A stretch of DNA of 64,000 nt from Veillonella agrestimuris (GTDB lineage Bacteria; Bacillota; Negativicutes; Veillonellales; Veillonellaceae): NCBI RefSeq assembly GCF_943193065.1, contig NZ_CALPCS010000002.1, positions 100,473 through 164,472 of the forward strand. Reading direction: 5' to 3'. A program made the translations under genes and the position numbers. The notes below the pieces were generated by a model. That model saw nothing but the letters and a program-made list of their open reading frames with translations. It was not told the origin of the DNA and made no database searches. Positions 1 through 10,024 of this stretch are shown here, one piece after another (within the stretch, counting starts at the first letter, position 1; the number at the start of each line of letters is the position of its first letter).

Positions 1-769
1 TATGCGACAAGTAGCAATTCTTATGATTATGGCCCAAATCGGTTCTTTTATTCCTGCTCGAGAAGCCACGATTTCTCCAGTAGATCGCATTTTTACACGC
101 GTTGGTGCTAGTGATGATATTTCTACTGGGCAAAGTACGTTCATGGTGGAAATGAAGGAAGTAGCTTATATTTTAGATAATGCTACTTCGAAAAGTTTAA
201 TCATCCTCGATGAAATTGGTCGAGGCACAAGTACGTTTGACGGTTTGAGCATTGCTCAAGCGGTAGTAGAACATATTTGTAAACACGTGCATGCAAAAAC
301 TTTATTTGCTACACATTACCATGAGTTAATTCCTTTGGAAGATGTATATCCGAGGTTAAAAAATTATACCGTAGCTGTCAAAGAAAAAGGGAAAGATATT
401 GCTTTCTTGCGCCGTATCATTCGAGGCGGCGCAGACCGGAGTTATGGTATTCATGTAGCTAAATTAGCAGGTCTTCCACAACAAGTATTAAAACGAGCAG
501 AAGTGATCTTATCGAATTTAGAAGAACAAGGTCCATCTAGTGAAAATTTAGCAGATCGAGTACAGACGTCTCATACAGTGAATGGTGCAGATCTGATTAC
601 ACCCTTAACTGCTAAAGATATAAACAGTTTAGAGGGATTTGGAAATCTATTTACTCACTCTGTAGTAGATTCATTATTAGCTATGGACATCAATACGATG
701 ACCCCTATAGAAGCGTTAAATGCTATTCATCAATTACAATTAGAAGCTCGCAATGGAGGCGGTAAATAA
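1..769 (+). CDS. mutS: DNA mismatch repair protein MutS (3' part only)
   Basis: This is the C-terminal ~256 residues of MutS, which recognises mismatches and recruits MutL. The gene starts before the window. The first visible codons (MRQVAIL) are what normally follows the P-loop GPNMAGKSTY, so the window edge cuts just after Walker A and the apparent ATG at base 2 is internal. Visible motifs are the STFMVEM signature-like loop (~residue 46), Walker B LIILDEIGRGTSTFDG (~66-81) and the switch histidine in FATHYHEL. The C-terminal helical dimerisation tail is present. The stop overlaps the mutL start (TAATG), indicating one operon and probably translational coupling. Confidence 0.97.
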   Translation, partial: MRQVAILMIMAQIGSFIPAREATISPVDRIFTRVGASDDISTGQSTFMVEMKEVAYILDNATSKSLIILDEIGRGTSTFDGLSIAQAVVEHICKHVHAKTLFATHYHELIPLEDVYPRLKNYTVAVKEKGKDIAFLRRIIRGGADRSYGIHVAKLAGLPQQVLKRAEVILSNLEEQGPSSENLADRVQTSHTVNGADLITPLTAKDINSLEGFGNLFTHSVVDSLLAMDINTMTPIEALNAIHQLQLEARNGGGK

Positions 770-2715
770 TGGCGACTATTCATGTATTGGATGAAACAAC
801 AATCAATAAAATAGCTGCCGGAGAAGTTGTAGAAAGACCTGCATCAGTGGTAAAAGAGCTAGTTGAAAATTCTATCGATGCTGGTGCTACAACGATTGAC
901 GTAGAAATTGGTGATGGTGGTATTAATTATATGCGCATTACCGATAATGGAAAAGGGATGGTTGAAGAAGATGCTCGTCTCGCTGTATTGCGCCATGCGA
1001 CGTCAAAAATTCAACAAGTAGAAGACTTATTTGATATTGCTTCATTGGGCTTCCGCGGCGAAGCGTTAGCTAGTATTGCCTCAGTATCTCATTTTTCCTT
1101 AGTAACGCGAACAAAAGAGAATGATATGGGCACGCGTATCCTTATTGATGGCGGTGCTTTCACAGATTGTAGTCCTTATGGGTCAGCGCCTGGTACGACC
1201 ATTGAAGTACGAGATTTATTTTATAATACGCCAGCGCGAAGAAAATTTTTGAAAACAGAGCGTACAGAAAGCTCAAAAATTCAAGATATTGTAGGTAAAC
1301 TAGCGCTTAGTAATCCTCATATTGCATTTAAACTCACTGTAGATGATAAGATCTCCATTATCACTCCTGGAAATGGAGTATTAGCCGATACTGTGGCAGC
1401 CTTATATGGATATAAAACGAAAGAAGATATTTTTTCTGTTGCCTATGAAAGTGAACATATCTTTATTGAAGGTGTCGTATCAAAACCGACATTATTGAAG
1501 AGCACTCGTATTTGGCAAACAATTATCGTTAATAATCGCGTTATTTCTGATAAAACTATTATTAAAGCCATCGACAATGCCTATCATGCATTGCTCCCCA
1601 AAAATGGACATCCTTTAGTGGTTTTACAAATTACAGTGCCACCGGACATAGTGGATATTAATGTACATCCTCGCAAGAGTGAAGTTAAATTCTCGGATGA
1701 TAAAATCATTTTTAAAGCTGTTTATCATAGTATTTTAAACGCTTTAAATAATCCGTTGCACGAACGATATCAGCGAGAGTCTTCTCAATTTTTAGACTCT
1801 TCTATGAATACCGAGTCTAAAGGCTATGATTCGTATCAATCCACACAGTCTGTTAAAGATATGAACAATGTAGCAGAACATATTGCTACTACAGTTGACT
1901 ATGATAAGGTTTTTGGCAATACTCGTAGCAAAGGCTATGAAGTATTGCGCCAAGAAACACAAGACTTTGTAGATGGATTAAAAGAAAAGGGCTACACGGC
2001 ACCTAAAAAAGTTAATTATGAACAGGAATATTTTGACGATGCTTCTTTCACCGCTGTACCAACTGCTTATAGTAGTTATACGACGGAAGATAAAGAACGA
2101 TTCCATCGTATCCACAGCGAAACTATAGAAGAACGGCAAATTCAAACCTCTGGTTTTATACCGATGGGACAAGTTGCTTCTTGCTATATTTTGGCAAAAA
2201 AAGGAGACGATTTATACATTATCGACCAACACGCTGCTCATGAACGAGTGCGTTACGATGTATTATGTAAATCGTCGGAAGCAATTCCCATGCAAACTTT
2301 ATTAGTACCTATTTATCATAGTGCAACGGATGATGAAATCGATTTGATCGACACAGAACGAGATGCTTTATTAGACTTGGGTTTTGACGTTGAATTAGGT
2401 GGACCTAGTCAAATGAAAGTGGTAGGAGCGCCTGTTGATCTTGTAGAAAGTAAAGCGCAAGAAATTTTGCAATATGTATTTACCTATTTACATAATCATG
2501 AACAACCTACACAAGCACAATTGCGTCATGAAATGTTAGCCTACGCCTCGTGTCGTGGTGCTATAAAAGCGGGCCATAATCTCAATATGTATCAAATGAC
2601 TACACTTATTGAAGACTTATTTCATACAGAAAAACCATATGTGTGTCCTCATGGACGTCCTACTATTATTAAATTTACACCACAAGAACTGGGAAAATTA
2701 TTTTTGCGTTCTTAA
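769..2715 (+). CDS. mutL: DNA mismatch repair endonuclease MutL
   Basis: MutL is the ATP-switched mediator of mismatch repair and, in bacteria lacking MutH, also the nicking endonuclease. The N-terminal GHKL ATPase motifs are clear: ENSIDAG (~33-39), DNGKGM (~59-64) and GFRGEAL. A low-complexity linker (~330-460) precedes the C-terminal dimerisation/endonuclease domain, which carries DQHAAHERVRYD (~486) and the metal-site motif CPHGRP (~626). The endonuclease motif normally reads DQHA-X2-E-X4-E; here the last acid is Asp rather than Glu. Length (648 aa) is normal. It overlaps mutS by one base. Confidence 0.97.
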   Translation: MATIHVLDETTINKIAAGEVVERPASVVKELVENSIDAGATTIDVEIGDGGINYMRITDNGKGMVEEDARLAVLRHATSKIQQVEDLFDIASLGFRGEALASIASVSHFSLVTRTKENDMGTRILIDGGAFTDCSPYGSAPGTTIEVRDLFYNTPARRKFLKTERTESSKIQDIVGKLALSNPHIAFKLTVDDKISIITPGNGVLADTVAALYGYKTKEDIFSVAYESEHIFIEGVVSKPTLLKSTRIWQTIIVNNRVISDKTIIKAIDNAYHALLPKNGHPLVVLQITVPPDIVDINVHPRKSEVKFSDDKIIFKAVYHSILNALNNPLHERYQRESSQFLDSSMNTESKGYDSYQSTQSVKDMNNVAEHIATTVDYDKVFGNTRSKGYEVLRQETQDFVDGLKEKGYTAPKKVNYEQEYFDDASFTAVPTAYSSYTTEDKERFHRIHSETIEERQIQTSGFIPMGQVASCYILAKKGDDLYIIDQHAAHERVRYDVLCKSSEAIPMQTLLVPIYHSATDDEIDLIDTERDALLDLGFDVELGGPSQMKVVGAPVDLVESKAQEILQYVFTYLHNHEQPTQAQLRHEMLAYASCRGAIKAGHNLNMYQMTTLIEDLFHTEKPYVCPHGRPTIIKFTPQELGKLFLRS

Positions 2716-2744
2716 TGATAATAGAGTTTAGATAAAAGGGTTAT

Positions 2745-3548
2745 ATGATTATTACGACATCGCAAAAAATAACAGAAGAGAAAAAATTAGAAGCTAAACG
2801 ATTGGCCTTAGAATTTTCTTTATCTTATGTTGAACGTGCTAAGCGTCCTTTGCAAGAGTTGTTAACTATATCTCAGCCTGTAGCGGTAGTCGGTAATCAG
2901 GACTTAACGATTCATTTCAATGAGGACCAAAGACATAGCTTTCATCTATCTATGGCGCAACTGAGATTGTTGAGAATTGATAAAGATGGCGATGATCATT
3001 TAGTATCTGCGGTGAACCAACTCATACATAATAAGGATGCATCTGATCATGGTTCCGTACAGAATTTATCCATGTTAGATTGTACATTAGGACTTGGCGG
3101 GGATAGTATCATCTTATCTTATGCCTTTCCTAACGCTTCCATTGAAAGTATAGAAGGTTCTTTTCCCATTTGGTTAGCTACTACTTATGGCTTACAGAAC
3201 TTTCACCACGAAAAGGACGATGTAACGGCTGCGTTACGACGGATTACAACGATCCACGGTGATTTTCGGGATATACTAGCTAAGAAAGAAAAAAAGAGTG
3301 TCCATATCATTTATTTTGATCCTATGTTTGAACGGCCTATTGAAGAAAGTCCTCAATTTAAACCGTTGCGTGGATATACGGTGGAGAGTACGATTACTGA
3401 TGCTGTGATGATGCAGTCTAAAGAAGTAGCTCGGTTAGGTGTGATTATAAAAGAAAGACCATCTAGTTCTATTTTTCGTAGATATCCACCTCATGCATGG
3501 GTAGGTGGAAAATACAGTCGTATTGGATATGGTATATATTACGTATAG
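2745..3548 (+). CDS. Putative class I SAM-dependent methyltransferase (RsmJ-like family)
   Basis: This 267-aa protein has a SAM-binding motif LDCTLGLGGDS (~107) followed by an acidic residue in IESIEGS, and a catalytic-type YFDPMF motif (~188). The DPMF motif is typical of the Pfam family that includes the 16S rRNA G1516 methylase RsmJ, so an rRNA or other nucleic-acid substrate is likely but not shown. The N-terminal ~100 residues are less conserved. It sits between mutL and miaA, and its stop overlaps the miaA ribosome-binding site, so it is co-transcribed with them. Confidence 0.75.
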   Translation: MIITTSQKITEEKKLEAKRLALEFSLSYVERAKRPLQELLTISQPVAVVGNQDLTIHFNEDQRHSFHLSMAQLRLLRIDKDGDDHLVSAVNQLIHNKDASDHGSVQNLSMLDCTLGLGGDSIILSYAFPNASIESIEGSFPIWLATTYGLQNFHHEKDDVTAALRRITTIHGDFRDILAKKEKKSVHIIYFDPMFERPIEESPQFKPLRGYTVESTITDAVMMQSKEVARLGVIIKERPSSSIFRRYPPHAWVGGKYSRIGYGIYYV

Positions 3549-3556
3549 GAGATATG

Positions 3557-4486
3557 ATGGAGCGGTTAATTACGATTCTAGGTCCTACAGCAGTAGGGAA
3601 AACAGACTTAACATTGGCGTTAGCTAAAGCCTACGGTGCCGAAATTATTTCTGGCGATGCTTACCAAGTATACAAAGGGTTAACGATTGGTACGGCGAAA
3701 CCTAATGAAGAAGAATTGCATATAGCCCCGCATCATTTAATCGACATATTAGAGCCTAATGATACGTATAGTGTTTCTCTTTTTCAAAGACAAGCAAAAG
3801 ATATTATTGCAAGGTTAAATGATAAAGGGACTATTCCTATTCTATCCGGTGGGACTGGGTTATATGTACAGTCCTTATTAGAAAATTATAATTTTAATGA
3901 TATAGCACCAAATGTTGAACTGCGAGAACAATTAGATATACTATATGAAGAACGTGGTATAGATGGCCTTAGGCATAAGGCTGAAGATCTTGCTGACAAA
4001 GGCGGAATTCAGATTAATTATACTGATAAACATCGCTTATATCGTGCCATTGAATTGATGGAGGCTGGCCATTATGAAGGGGTAATAAATCAAACGAAAG
4101 ATGGTTTATCCTATATGGGGCCAGTGATAGGATTAGAAAGAAGTCGAGATGATTTATACGAGCGTATCAATAGACGCGTGGATATCATGATTGACCGTGG
4201 ATTAGTAGATGAAGTCAGATTTTTATTACATCACGGTGTTCAAAGAGAAAGACAAGCTTTCAAAGGTATCGGTTACAAAGAGATGATTCAATATATCGAT
4301 GGTCATATTACCCTTCATGAGGCTATTGAGTTAATTAAGAAACATACGCGTCATTTTGCAAAGCGTCAAATTACATGGTATAAGCGGATGCCTTATATTA
4401 AGTGGATCTATATTGATTCATCTATGACTGAATTAGATATTTTTGAACAAGCTCAATCTATTATTACAAAAAATTTAGGTATCTAG
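3557..4486 (+). CDS. miaA: tRNA dimethylallyltransferase MiaA
   Basis: MiaA transfers the dimethylallyl group from DMAPP to N6 of A37 in tRNAs that read codons beginning with U. The P-loop GPTAVGKT is at residues 9-16, followed by the conserved DAYQVYKGLTIGTAKP segment and SGGTGLY. The open frame runs further upstream, but AGGAG at 3547-3551 best serves an ATG at 3557 (3554 is the adjacent alternative). Length (~309 aa) is normal. It lies immediately downstream of the methyltransferase gene. Confidence 0.95.
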   Translation: MERLITILGPTAVGKTDLTLALAKAYGAEIISGDAYQVYKGLTIGTAKPNEEELHIAPHHLIDILEPNDTYSVSLFQRQAKDIIARLNDKGTIPILSGGTGLYVQSLLENYNFNDIAPNVELREQLDILYEERGIDGLRHKAEDLADKGGIQINYTDKHRLYRAIELMEAGHYEGVINQTKDGLSYMGPVIGLERSRDDLYERINRRVDIMIDRGLVDEVRFLLHHGVQRERQAFKGIGYKEMIQYIDGHITLHEAIELIKKHTRHFAKRQITWYKRMPYIKWIYIDSSMTELDIFEQAQSIITKNLGI

Positions 4487-4541
4487 ATTGGCATATATAG
4501 TATTGGATATTATAAAGTAACGTATATAAAGAAGAGATATA

Positions 4542-5783
4542 ATGACATTAGAAGATATTCGCAATACAGCTCTTGCAATGGCAGAACCAGAATTTAAGAA
4601 GTTTGAACCGATTGCATTGGCTAACACAAAAAAAGTATTAGAAGCCTTTAAAGAATGCCAAGTATCTGACTACCATTTCAATGGCACTACTGGATATGGC
4701 TATAATGACGGAGGTCGGGAAAAATTAGATGAAGTATTCGCCTATGTCTTTAAAGGTGAAAAAGCACTGGTAAGACCTCATTTTGTATCGGGCACCCATG
4801 CGTTAGCTACCACTTTGATGGCAATTATGGGGAATGGTGATAAAGGTAAGGAATTTATTTATGCTGTAGGCGCTCCTTACGATACTATGCAATCTGTCAT
4901 TGGCGCTACGAGAGAAGTGAGAGGCTCCTTAGTTGAAAAGGGCTTTATCTATAAAGAAGTACCTTTAAAAGACAATCGCTATGATTTAGATGCTATTGGT
5001 GATGCTGTTACTAAAGATACGAGAACAGTAGTGATTCAACGTTCTCGTGGTTATAGCACTCGTGAGCCTTTATCAATTGATGATATTCGATCCATTGTTC
5101 ACGTAGTGAAAGCTAAGAACCCAGCAGCGATTTGTTTCGTTGATAATTGCTATGGTGAATTTACAGAATTAGAGGAACCCTTAGAAGCCGGTGCAGATAT
5201 TATGGCTGGATCACTTATTAAAAATGCTGGCGGTGGATTAGCACCTACCGGTGGTTATATTGTAGGTCGAGCAGACTTAGTCGAAGATGCAGCATATCAG
5301 TTAATAGCACCTGGTTTAGGGGATCATATGGGATCGTATACACCTGGGTATCGATTGTTTTTCCAAGGACTATTCATGGCTCCTCACGTTGTATTGCAAG
5401 CTTTAAAAGGGGCGGTGTATACAGCGGCAGTAGGAGAACTGTTAGGATATGAAGTATTTCCTAAAGTTAATGCAAAGCGTTATGATTTGATTCAAGCCAT
5501 TAATTTAGAAAATGCTGATGAGATGGAACAATTTTGTCGCGGTATGCAAGCGTATTCCCCAGTAGATGCTCATGTTCATCCTATTCCAGGAGATATGCCT
5601 GGGTATGAAGATAAAATCATTATGGCTGGCGGTACTTTTGTGCAAGGTTCTTCTATTGAACTTAGTGCTGATGGCCCTATTCGACCACCATATACTATTT
5701 TTATGCAAGGTGGCCTAGTATTTGAACATTCCATGCTCGGTATTTTAGGCGCTGCAGAAGAAATTTTGAAATATCGCCAGTAA
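4542..5783 (+). CDS. PLP-dependent methionine gamma-lyase-family protein (YnbB-like, 'aluminium resistance' family)
   Basis: This is a fold-type I PLP enzyme of 413 aa. The probable Schiff-base lysine is K227 in SLIKNAGGG, preceded by the PLP-contacting FVDNCYGEF. The sequence matches the family annotated as methionine gamma-lyase-like or aluminium resistance protein (YnbB in Bacillus, usually next to miaA/hfq or glnRA genes). The true substrate is not established for most members; a C-S lyase activity is only inferred from the family. It follows miaA by 55 bp and could share its transcript. Confidence 0.85.
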   Translation: MTLEDIRNTALAMAEPEFKKFEPIALANTKKVLEAFKECQVSDYHFNGTTGYGYNDGGREKLDEVFAYVFKGEKALVRPHFVSGTHALATTLMAIMGNGDKGKEFIYAVGAPYDTMQSVIGATREVRGSLVEKGFIYKEVPLKDNRYDLDAIGDAVTKDTRTVVIQRSRGYSTREPLSIDDIRSIVHVVKAKNPAAICFVDNCYGEFTELEEPLEAGADIMAGSLIKNAGGGLAPTGGYIVGRADLVEDAAYQLIAPGLGDHMGSYTPGYRLFFQGLFMAPHVVLQALKGAVYTAAVGELLGYEVFPKVNAKRYDLIQAINLENADEMEQFCRGMQAYSPVDAHVHPIPGDMPGYEDKIIMAGGTFVQGSSIELSADGPIRPPYTIFMQGGLVFEHSMLGILGAAEEILKYRQ

Positions 5784-5888
5784 ATGGTATAGTACTAGTA
5801 TTCCTAGTATGGAATACAATAATTAGTGTTTTACACGTCAGGCTTTCACCCTGATTATTCTTGGTCTTTTGACCTGTAAGGAGAAAGT

Positions 5889-6950
5889 ATGAAAAAAAAG
5901 ATTGCTGTTGCCATGAGTGGTGGCGTAGATAGCTCGTTAACAGCTGCTATGTTACTGAAAGAAGGTTATGAAGTATTTGGCATTACATTATGGTTATGGG
6001 TTAGTGGAACAGACTACGATTCTGTACCATTAGCAGTGACAGATGCTAAGAAGATGTGTGATTTTCTCGGTATAGAACATCATGTTATCGATGCGAGAGA
6101 TGTATTTTATGATAATGTGGTAGATTATTTTGTAAAAGAATACGCTTATGGTCGTACACCGAATCCATGCGTATTTTGTAACAAAAATATTAAATTTGAT
6201 TTAATGTTAAATAGAGCCTTAGAACTAGGTGCGACTCATATGGTAACAGGTCACTATGCGCAAGTTAATTTTAATGAAACGAGCGGTTTATATGAATTGC
6301 ATAAAGGCATTGATCCATCGAAAGATCAAAGTTATGTTATGTACAATATGAACCAACACATTTTGAGTCATCTTATGTTCCCATTAGGTGGGCAACATAA
6401 GACGGAAACTCGAAAAATGGCAGAAGAATTTAATTTGCCTGTAGCGAAAAAACCGGATAGTGTAGATATTTGTTTTTTACCGCATGGTAATTATCAAAAA
6501 TTAGTAGAAGAGGAAATGAAAGCGCCACCAAAGCCGGGCAATATTGTTACGGAAGAGGGGGAAGTATTAGGTCGTCATACAGGTCTTTTTAATTACACCA
6601 TTGGCCAACGAAAAGGCCTAGGTGTGGCTTATAAATATCCTTTATATGTAATAGGTTTTAACGGTGAGAAAAACGAAGTTATCGTAGGACCTAATGAACG
6701 ATTATTTACGAATAAAATGATTTGTAAATTTTATAATTTCTTAGACGACACAATTCCAAAAGAATTACATGCGGAAGGGAAAATTCGATATGCTGCCAAC
6801 CCATCTCCTTGCGTAGCTAGAATTTTAGATGATGAAACGATGGAAGTCATTTTTGAGGAACCGCAACGAGCTATTACACCGGGCCAATCGGTAGCGTTCT
6901 ATAAAGGAACTCAACTATTAGGAGGCGCGGTTATCGATACAGTATGTTAG
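5889..6950 (+). CDS. mnmA: tRNA-specific 2-thiouridylase MnmA
   Basis: MnmA adds sulfur to C2 of the wobble uridine U34 in tRNA-Lys, -Glu and -Gln. It has the N-type ATP pyrophosphatase loop AMSGGVDSS (~8-16), the first catalytic cysteine C97 in NPCVFCNKN, and the second (persulfide-accepting) cysteine C195 in SVDICFLPHGNY. The C-terminal beta-barrel is present. A good Shine-Dalgarno (AAGGAG) precedes the ATG. MnmM, which acts at C5 of the same nucleotide, is encoded at 50475 in this window. Confidence 0.97.
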   Translation: MKKKIAVAMSGGVDSSLTAAMLLKEGYEVFGITLWLWVSGTDYDSVPLAVTDAKKMCDFLGIEHHVIDARDVFYDNVVDYFVKEYAYGRTPNPCVFCNKNIKFDLMLNRALELGATHMVTGHYAQVNFNETSGLYELHKGIDPSKDQSYVMYNMNQHILSHLMFPLGGQHKTETRKMAEEFNLPVAKKPDSVDICFLPHGNYQKLVEEEMKAPPKPGNIVTEEGEVLGRHTGLFNYTIGQRKGLGVAYKYPLYVIGFNGEKNEVIVGPNERLFTNKMICKFYNFLDDTIPKELHAEGKIRYAANPSPCVARILDDETMEVIFEEPQRAITPGQSVAFYKGTQLLGGAVIDTVC

Positions 6951-6987
6951 AAAGGAGACGACAAATCATCTGATTTGTTGAAATATT

Positions 6988-8787
6988 ATGTCAACCGAAA
7001 AGATTCGAAACTTTTGTATTATAGCCCATATCGATCATGGTAAATCGACTATTGCCGATCGTTTAATCGAATATACTGGTACATTGCAGAAACGTGAAAT
7101 GGAAGCCCAAGTCTTAGATTCTATGGATTTAGAACGAGAACGGGGCATTACGATTAAAGCGCAATCTGTACGTATCTTATATAAAGCAGAAGATGGTGAA
7201 GAATATACGTTAAATCTTATTGATACGCCAGGTCATGTAGATTTTAGTTATGAAGTATCTCGATCACTAGCGGCCTGTGAAGGTGCTTTACTAGTAGTAG
7301 ATGCTGCACAAGGTGTAGAAGCACAAACGTTGGCAAATGTATATCTTGCGTTAGAGCATGATTTGGAAATTATTCCTGTTATCAACAAAATTGATTTGCC
7401 ATCTGCTGATCCAGAGCGAGTAAAACAAGAAATTGAAGATATTATTGGTCTTGATGCATCAGAAGCAGTGTTAGCATCTGCTAAATCTGGTATTGGTATT
7501 CCTGAAATATTAGAGGCTATCGTAAAGAAAGTGCCTCCTCCAGAAGATAAATCCAATGAACCAACGAGAGCCCTTGTTTTTGATTCGAGATTTGATGCTT
7601 ATAAAGGTGCTATTGCATACGTACGCGTAAAAGAAGGTTCTTTAAAAGCTAAAGATACAATTCGCATGATGCATGATAATAAGGATTTTGATGTTACTGA
7701 GTTGGCTATTTTTACACCTCATTTAGTACCTGTTACAGAACTTCCTTGTGGCTCTGTAGGTTGTGTAGCGGCGAGTATTAAAAATGTAAAAGATTGTCAC
7801 GTTGGAGATACCATTACTTTAGCTAATAATCCTGCTGCTGAACCATTGCCTGGGTATCGAAAAGCTGTATCTATGGTATATTGTGGTTTATACCCAACAG
7901 ATTCTAAAGATTATGAAAATCTTAGAGATGCGTTAGAGAAATTACAGCTTAACGATGCAGCGCTAGAATATGAAGCCGAAACGTCATTAGCTTTAGGCTT
8001 TGGTTTCCGATGTGGTTTTTTAGGGCTTCTTCATATGGACGTCATTCAAGAGCGTTTAGAGCGGGAATATAATTTATCCCTTATCACGACAGCACCATCT
8101 GTAAACTATAAGGTGTATAAAACAAATGGGGAAATGCTAGAAGTCGATAACCCAGCGAAGTTGCCACCGCCTACAGAAATCGATTATATCGAAGAACCTT
8201 ATGTAAAAGCTACAACTATAGTGCCTAAAGATTTTGTAGGTACTATTATGGAGCTTTCACAAGATAAACGAGGCGAATATCAATCGATGGAATATTTAGA
8301 TGAAACTAGGGTATCCGTAGTGTATCACTTGCCATTAAGTGAAATCATTTATGATTATTTCGATAAATTGAAATCTGCTACGAAAGGCTATGCTTCATTA
8401 GATTATGAATTGATTGGTTATCAACAATCACCTATGGTGAAAATGGATATTCTCTTAAATGGAGATCCTGTTGATGCTTTATCCATTATTGTACATAAGG
8501 ATCGTGCAGCTACTCGCGGACGTGCTTTAGCAGAGAAATTGAAAGAGTTAATTCCGCGTCAAATGTTCGAAATACCGATTCAAGCTGCTGTAGGGACTAA
8601 AATTGTAGCTCGAGAAACTGTAAAAGCATGGCGTAAAGACGTATTGGCCAAATGTTATGGTGGCGATATTTCTCGTAAACGTAAATTGCTTGAAAAACAA
8701 AAAGCCGGTAAGAAACGTATGAAATCAGTGGGCTCTGTTGAAATTCCACAAGAAGCATTTATGGCAATCTTAAAGGTAGAAGATTAA
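6988..8787 (+). CDS. lepA: Translation elongation factor 4 (LepA)
   Basis: LepA is a ribosome-associated GTPase related to EF-G, implicated in back-translocation and 30S biogenesis. G1 AHIDHGKST (~13), the G2/switch segment [12 protein letters not shown]3 DTPGHVDF and G4 NKIDLP are intact. EF-G-like domains II, III and V and the LepA-specific C-terminal domain ([19 protein letters not shown]) follow. Length (599 aa) is standard. The stop directly abuts the ATG of hemW (TAAATG), the common lepA-hemW arrangement in Firmicutes. Confidence 0.98.
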   Translation: MSTEKIRNFCIIAHIDHGKSTIADRLIEYTGTLQKREMEAQVLDSMDLERERGITIKAQSVRILYKAEDGEEYTLNLIDTPGHVDFSYEVSRSLAACEGALLVVDAAQGVEAQTLANVYLALEHDLEIIPVINKIDLPSADPERVKQEIEDIIGLDASEAVLASAKSGIGIPEILEAIVKKVPPPEDKSNEPTRALVFDSRFDAYKGAIAYVRVKEGSLKAKDTIRMMHDNKDFDVTELAIFTPHLVPVTELPCGSVGCVAASIKNVKDCHVGDTITLANNPAAEPLPGYRKAVSMVYCGLYPTDSKDYENLRDALEKLQLNDAALEYEAETSLALGFGFRCGFLGLLHMDVIQERLEREYNLSLITTAPSVNYKVYKTNGEMLEVDNPAKLPPPTEIDYIEEPYVKATTIVPKDFVGTIMELSQDKRGEYQSMEYLDETRVSVVYHLPLSEIIYDYFDKLKSATKGYASLDYELIGYQQSPMVKMDILLNGDPVDALSIIVHKDRAATRGRALAEKLKELIPRQMFEIPIQAAVGTKIVARETVKAWRKDVLAKCYGGDISRKRKLLEKQKAGKKRMKSVGSVEIPQEAFMAILKVED

Positions 8788-9960
8788 ATGAATAGTAATC
8801 AATCATTACGATTGGTAGAACGGGGTATGGGGATGTACATCCATATCCCGTTTTGCAAACAAAAATGTATATACTGTGATTTTCCTGCTTACCAAAATTT
8901 GCAGGACTATTACGATACCTATCTATATGCTTTATTGCAAGAAATGACATTGTTTAAAGAAGCTTATCCTGAATCGGGCGACATTTTGATCGATACGGTT
9001 TATTTTGGGGGCGGCACGCCAACAGAATTATCAATTTTACAATTGGAACAAATTATTGACCATATAAAATCTCTCTATCACTTAGCTGATGACTGTTATT
9101 TCACCATAGAGTCTAATCCGGGGGAGGTAACACGAGACTATTTAGTAGGACTACGAAAGTTAGGCTTTCAACGAATTAGTTTTGGTGTTCAAACCTTTAA
9201 TAACGAGGCTTTACAAATGTTGCGGCGAAGCCATACTGGTGAGGAGGCCATAGAAGCAGTGAAGATGGCTCATGATGTAGGTTTTCCTGATATTAATATA
9301 GATATAATCTATGGTTTGCCCAACCAAAAGGGAGCTGATATAGAAGAGACTCTTCGTATCATTTCTTCTGTACCTATTAATCATGTGTCTACTTATGGTC
9401 TTCAAGTAGAAGAAGGGACATATTTGTATCATTTAGTAAATACAGAATTACTATCTTTACCTGATGAGGATAGTGAAGAGCAGATGTATGAAACGATTAT
9501 AGGTGGATTAGAAAAACTAGGGTTTGAACGATATGAAATTTCTAATTTTGCTAAAGATGGCGCCTATAGCGCACATAATCTCAAATATTGGCATGACTCT
9601 GATTATTTAGGTTTTGGCGCAGGGGCTCATTCCTTTTACAAAGGTGTAAGGAGAGAAAATAATCGAAATGTCATGCCTTATGCAAGAACTGTTGATAATT
9701 ATGAACTTCCTATTGTACAAGAAGAAGTGATTTCTAAAGATAGAGCTATGGAAGACTATTCCTTTTTAGCACTGCGGACGAAATGGGGACTTTCAGAAAA
9801 ACGATTTTATGAGAAGTTTGGTATTTCTCTTGCATTAAAATACAGTGATGTATTGGCAACATTAATAAATCAAGGCCTCATAGTCTATGAAGCAGGGGTT
9901 TATAAATTAACAAAAGAAGGTATTAAACGAGGGAATTACGTATTTACACATTTTATATGA
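8788..9960 (+). CDS. hemW: Radical SAM heme chaperone HemW (HemN-like)
   Basis: The radical-SAM cysteines are C23, C27 and C30 (CKQKCIYC). The residue after next is Phe (CDF), which separates HemW from true oxygen-independent coproporphyrinogen oxidase HemN (CxC). HemW inserts heme into target proteins and usually lacks coproporphyrinogen dehydrogenase activity. The SAM-binding GGGTP motif (~74-78) and the C-terminal HemN domain are present. Its start abuts the lepA stop; a later in-frame Met (residue 14) just before YIHIPFC is a possible alternative start. Confidence 0.93.
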   Translation: MNSNQSLRLVERGMGMYIHIPFCKQKCIYCDFPAYQNLQDYYDTYLYALLQEMTLFKEAYPESGDILIDTVYFGGGTPTELSILQLEQIIDHIKSLYHLADDCYFTIESNPGEVTRDYLVGLRKLGFQRISFGVQTFNNEALQMLRRSHTGEEAIEAVKMAHDVGFPDINIDIIYGLPNQKGADIEETLRIISSVPINHVSTYGLQVEEGTYLYHLVNTELLSLPDEDSEEQMYETIIGGLEKLGFERYEISNFAKDGAYSAHNLKYWHDSDYLGFGAGAHSFYKGVRRENNRNVMPYARTVDNYELPIVQEEVISKDRAMEDYSFLALRTKWGLSEKRFYEKFGISLALKYSDVLATLINQGLIVYEAGVYKLTKEGIKRGNYVFTHFI

Positions 9961-10024
9961 CCTCTATTATAATCGTGATATAATAATTAGGATGATGATG
10001 AATGCCCATGTTATAGGAGGAATG

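Noticed and set aside
5820..5880. Small hairpins (TCAGG/CCTGA, GGTC-TTTT-GACC) before mnmA
   Set aside because: The stems are only 4-5 bp and have no T-tract; they could be chance.
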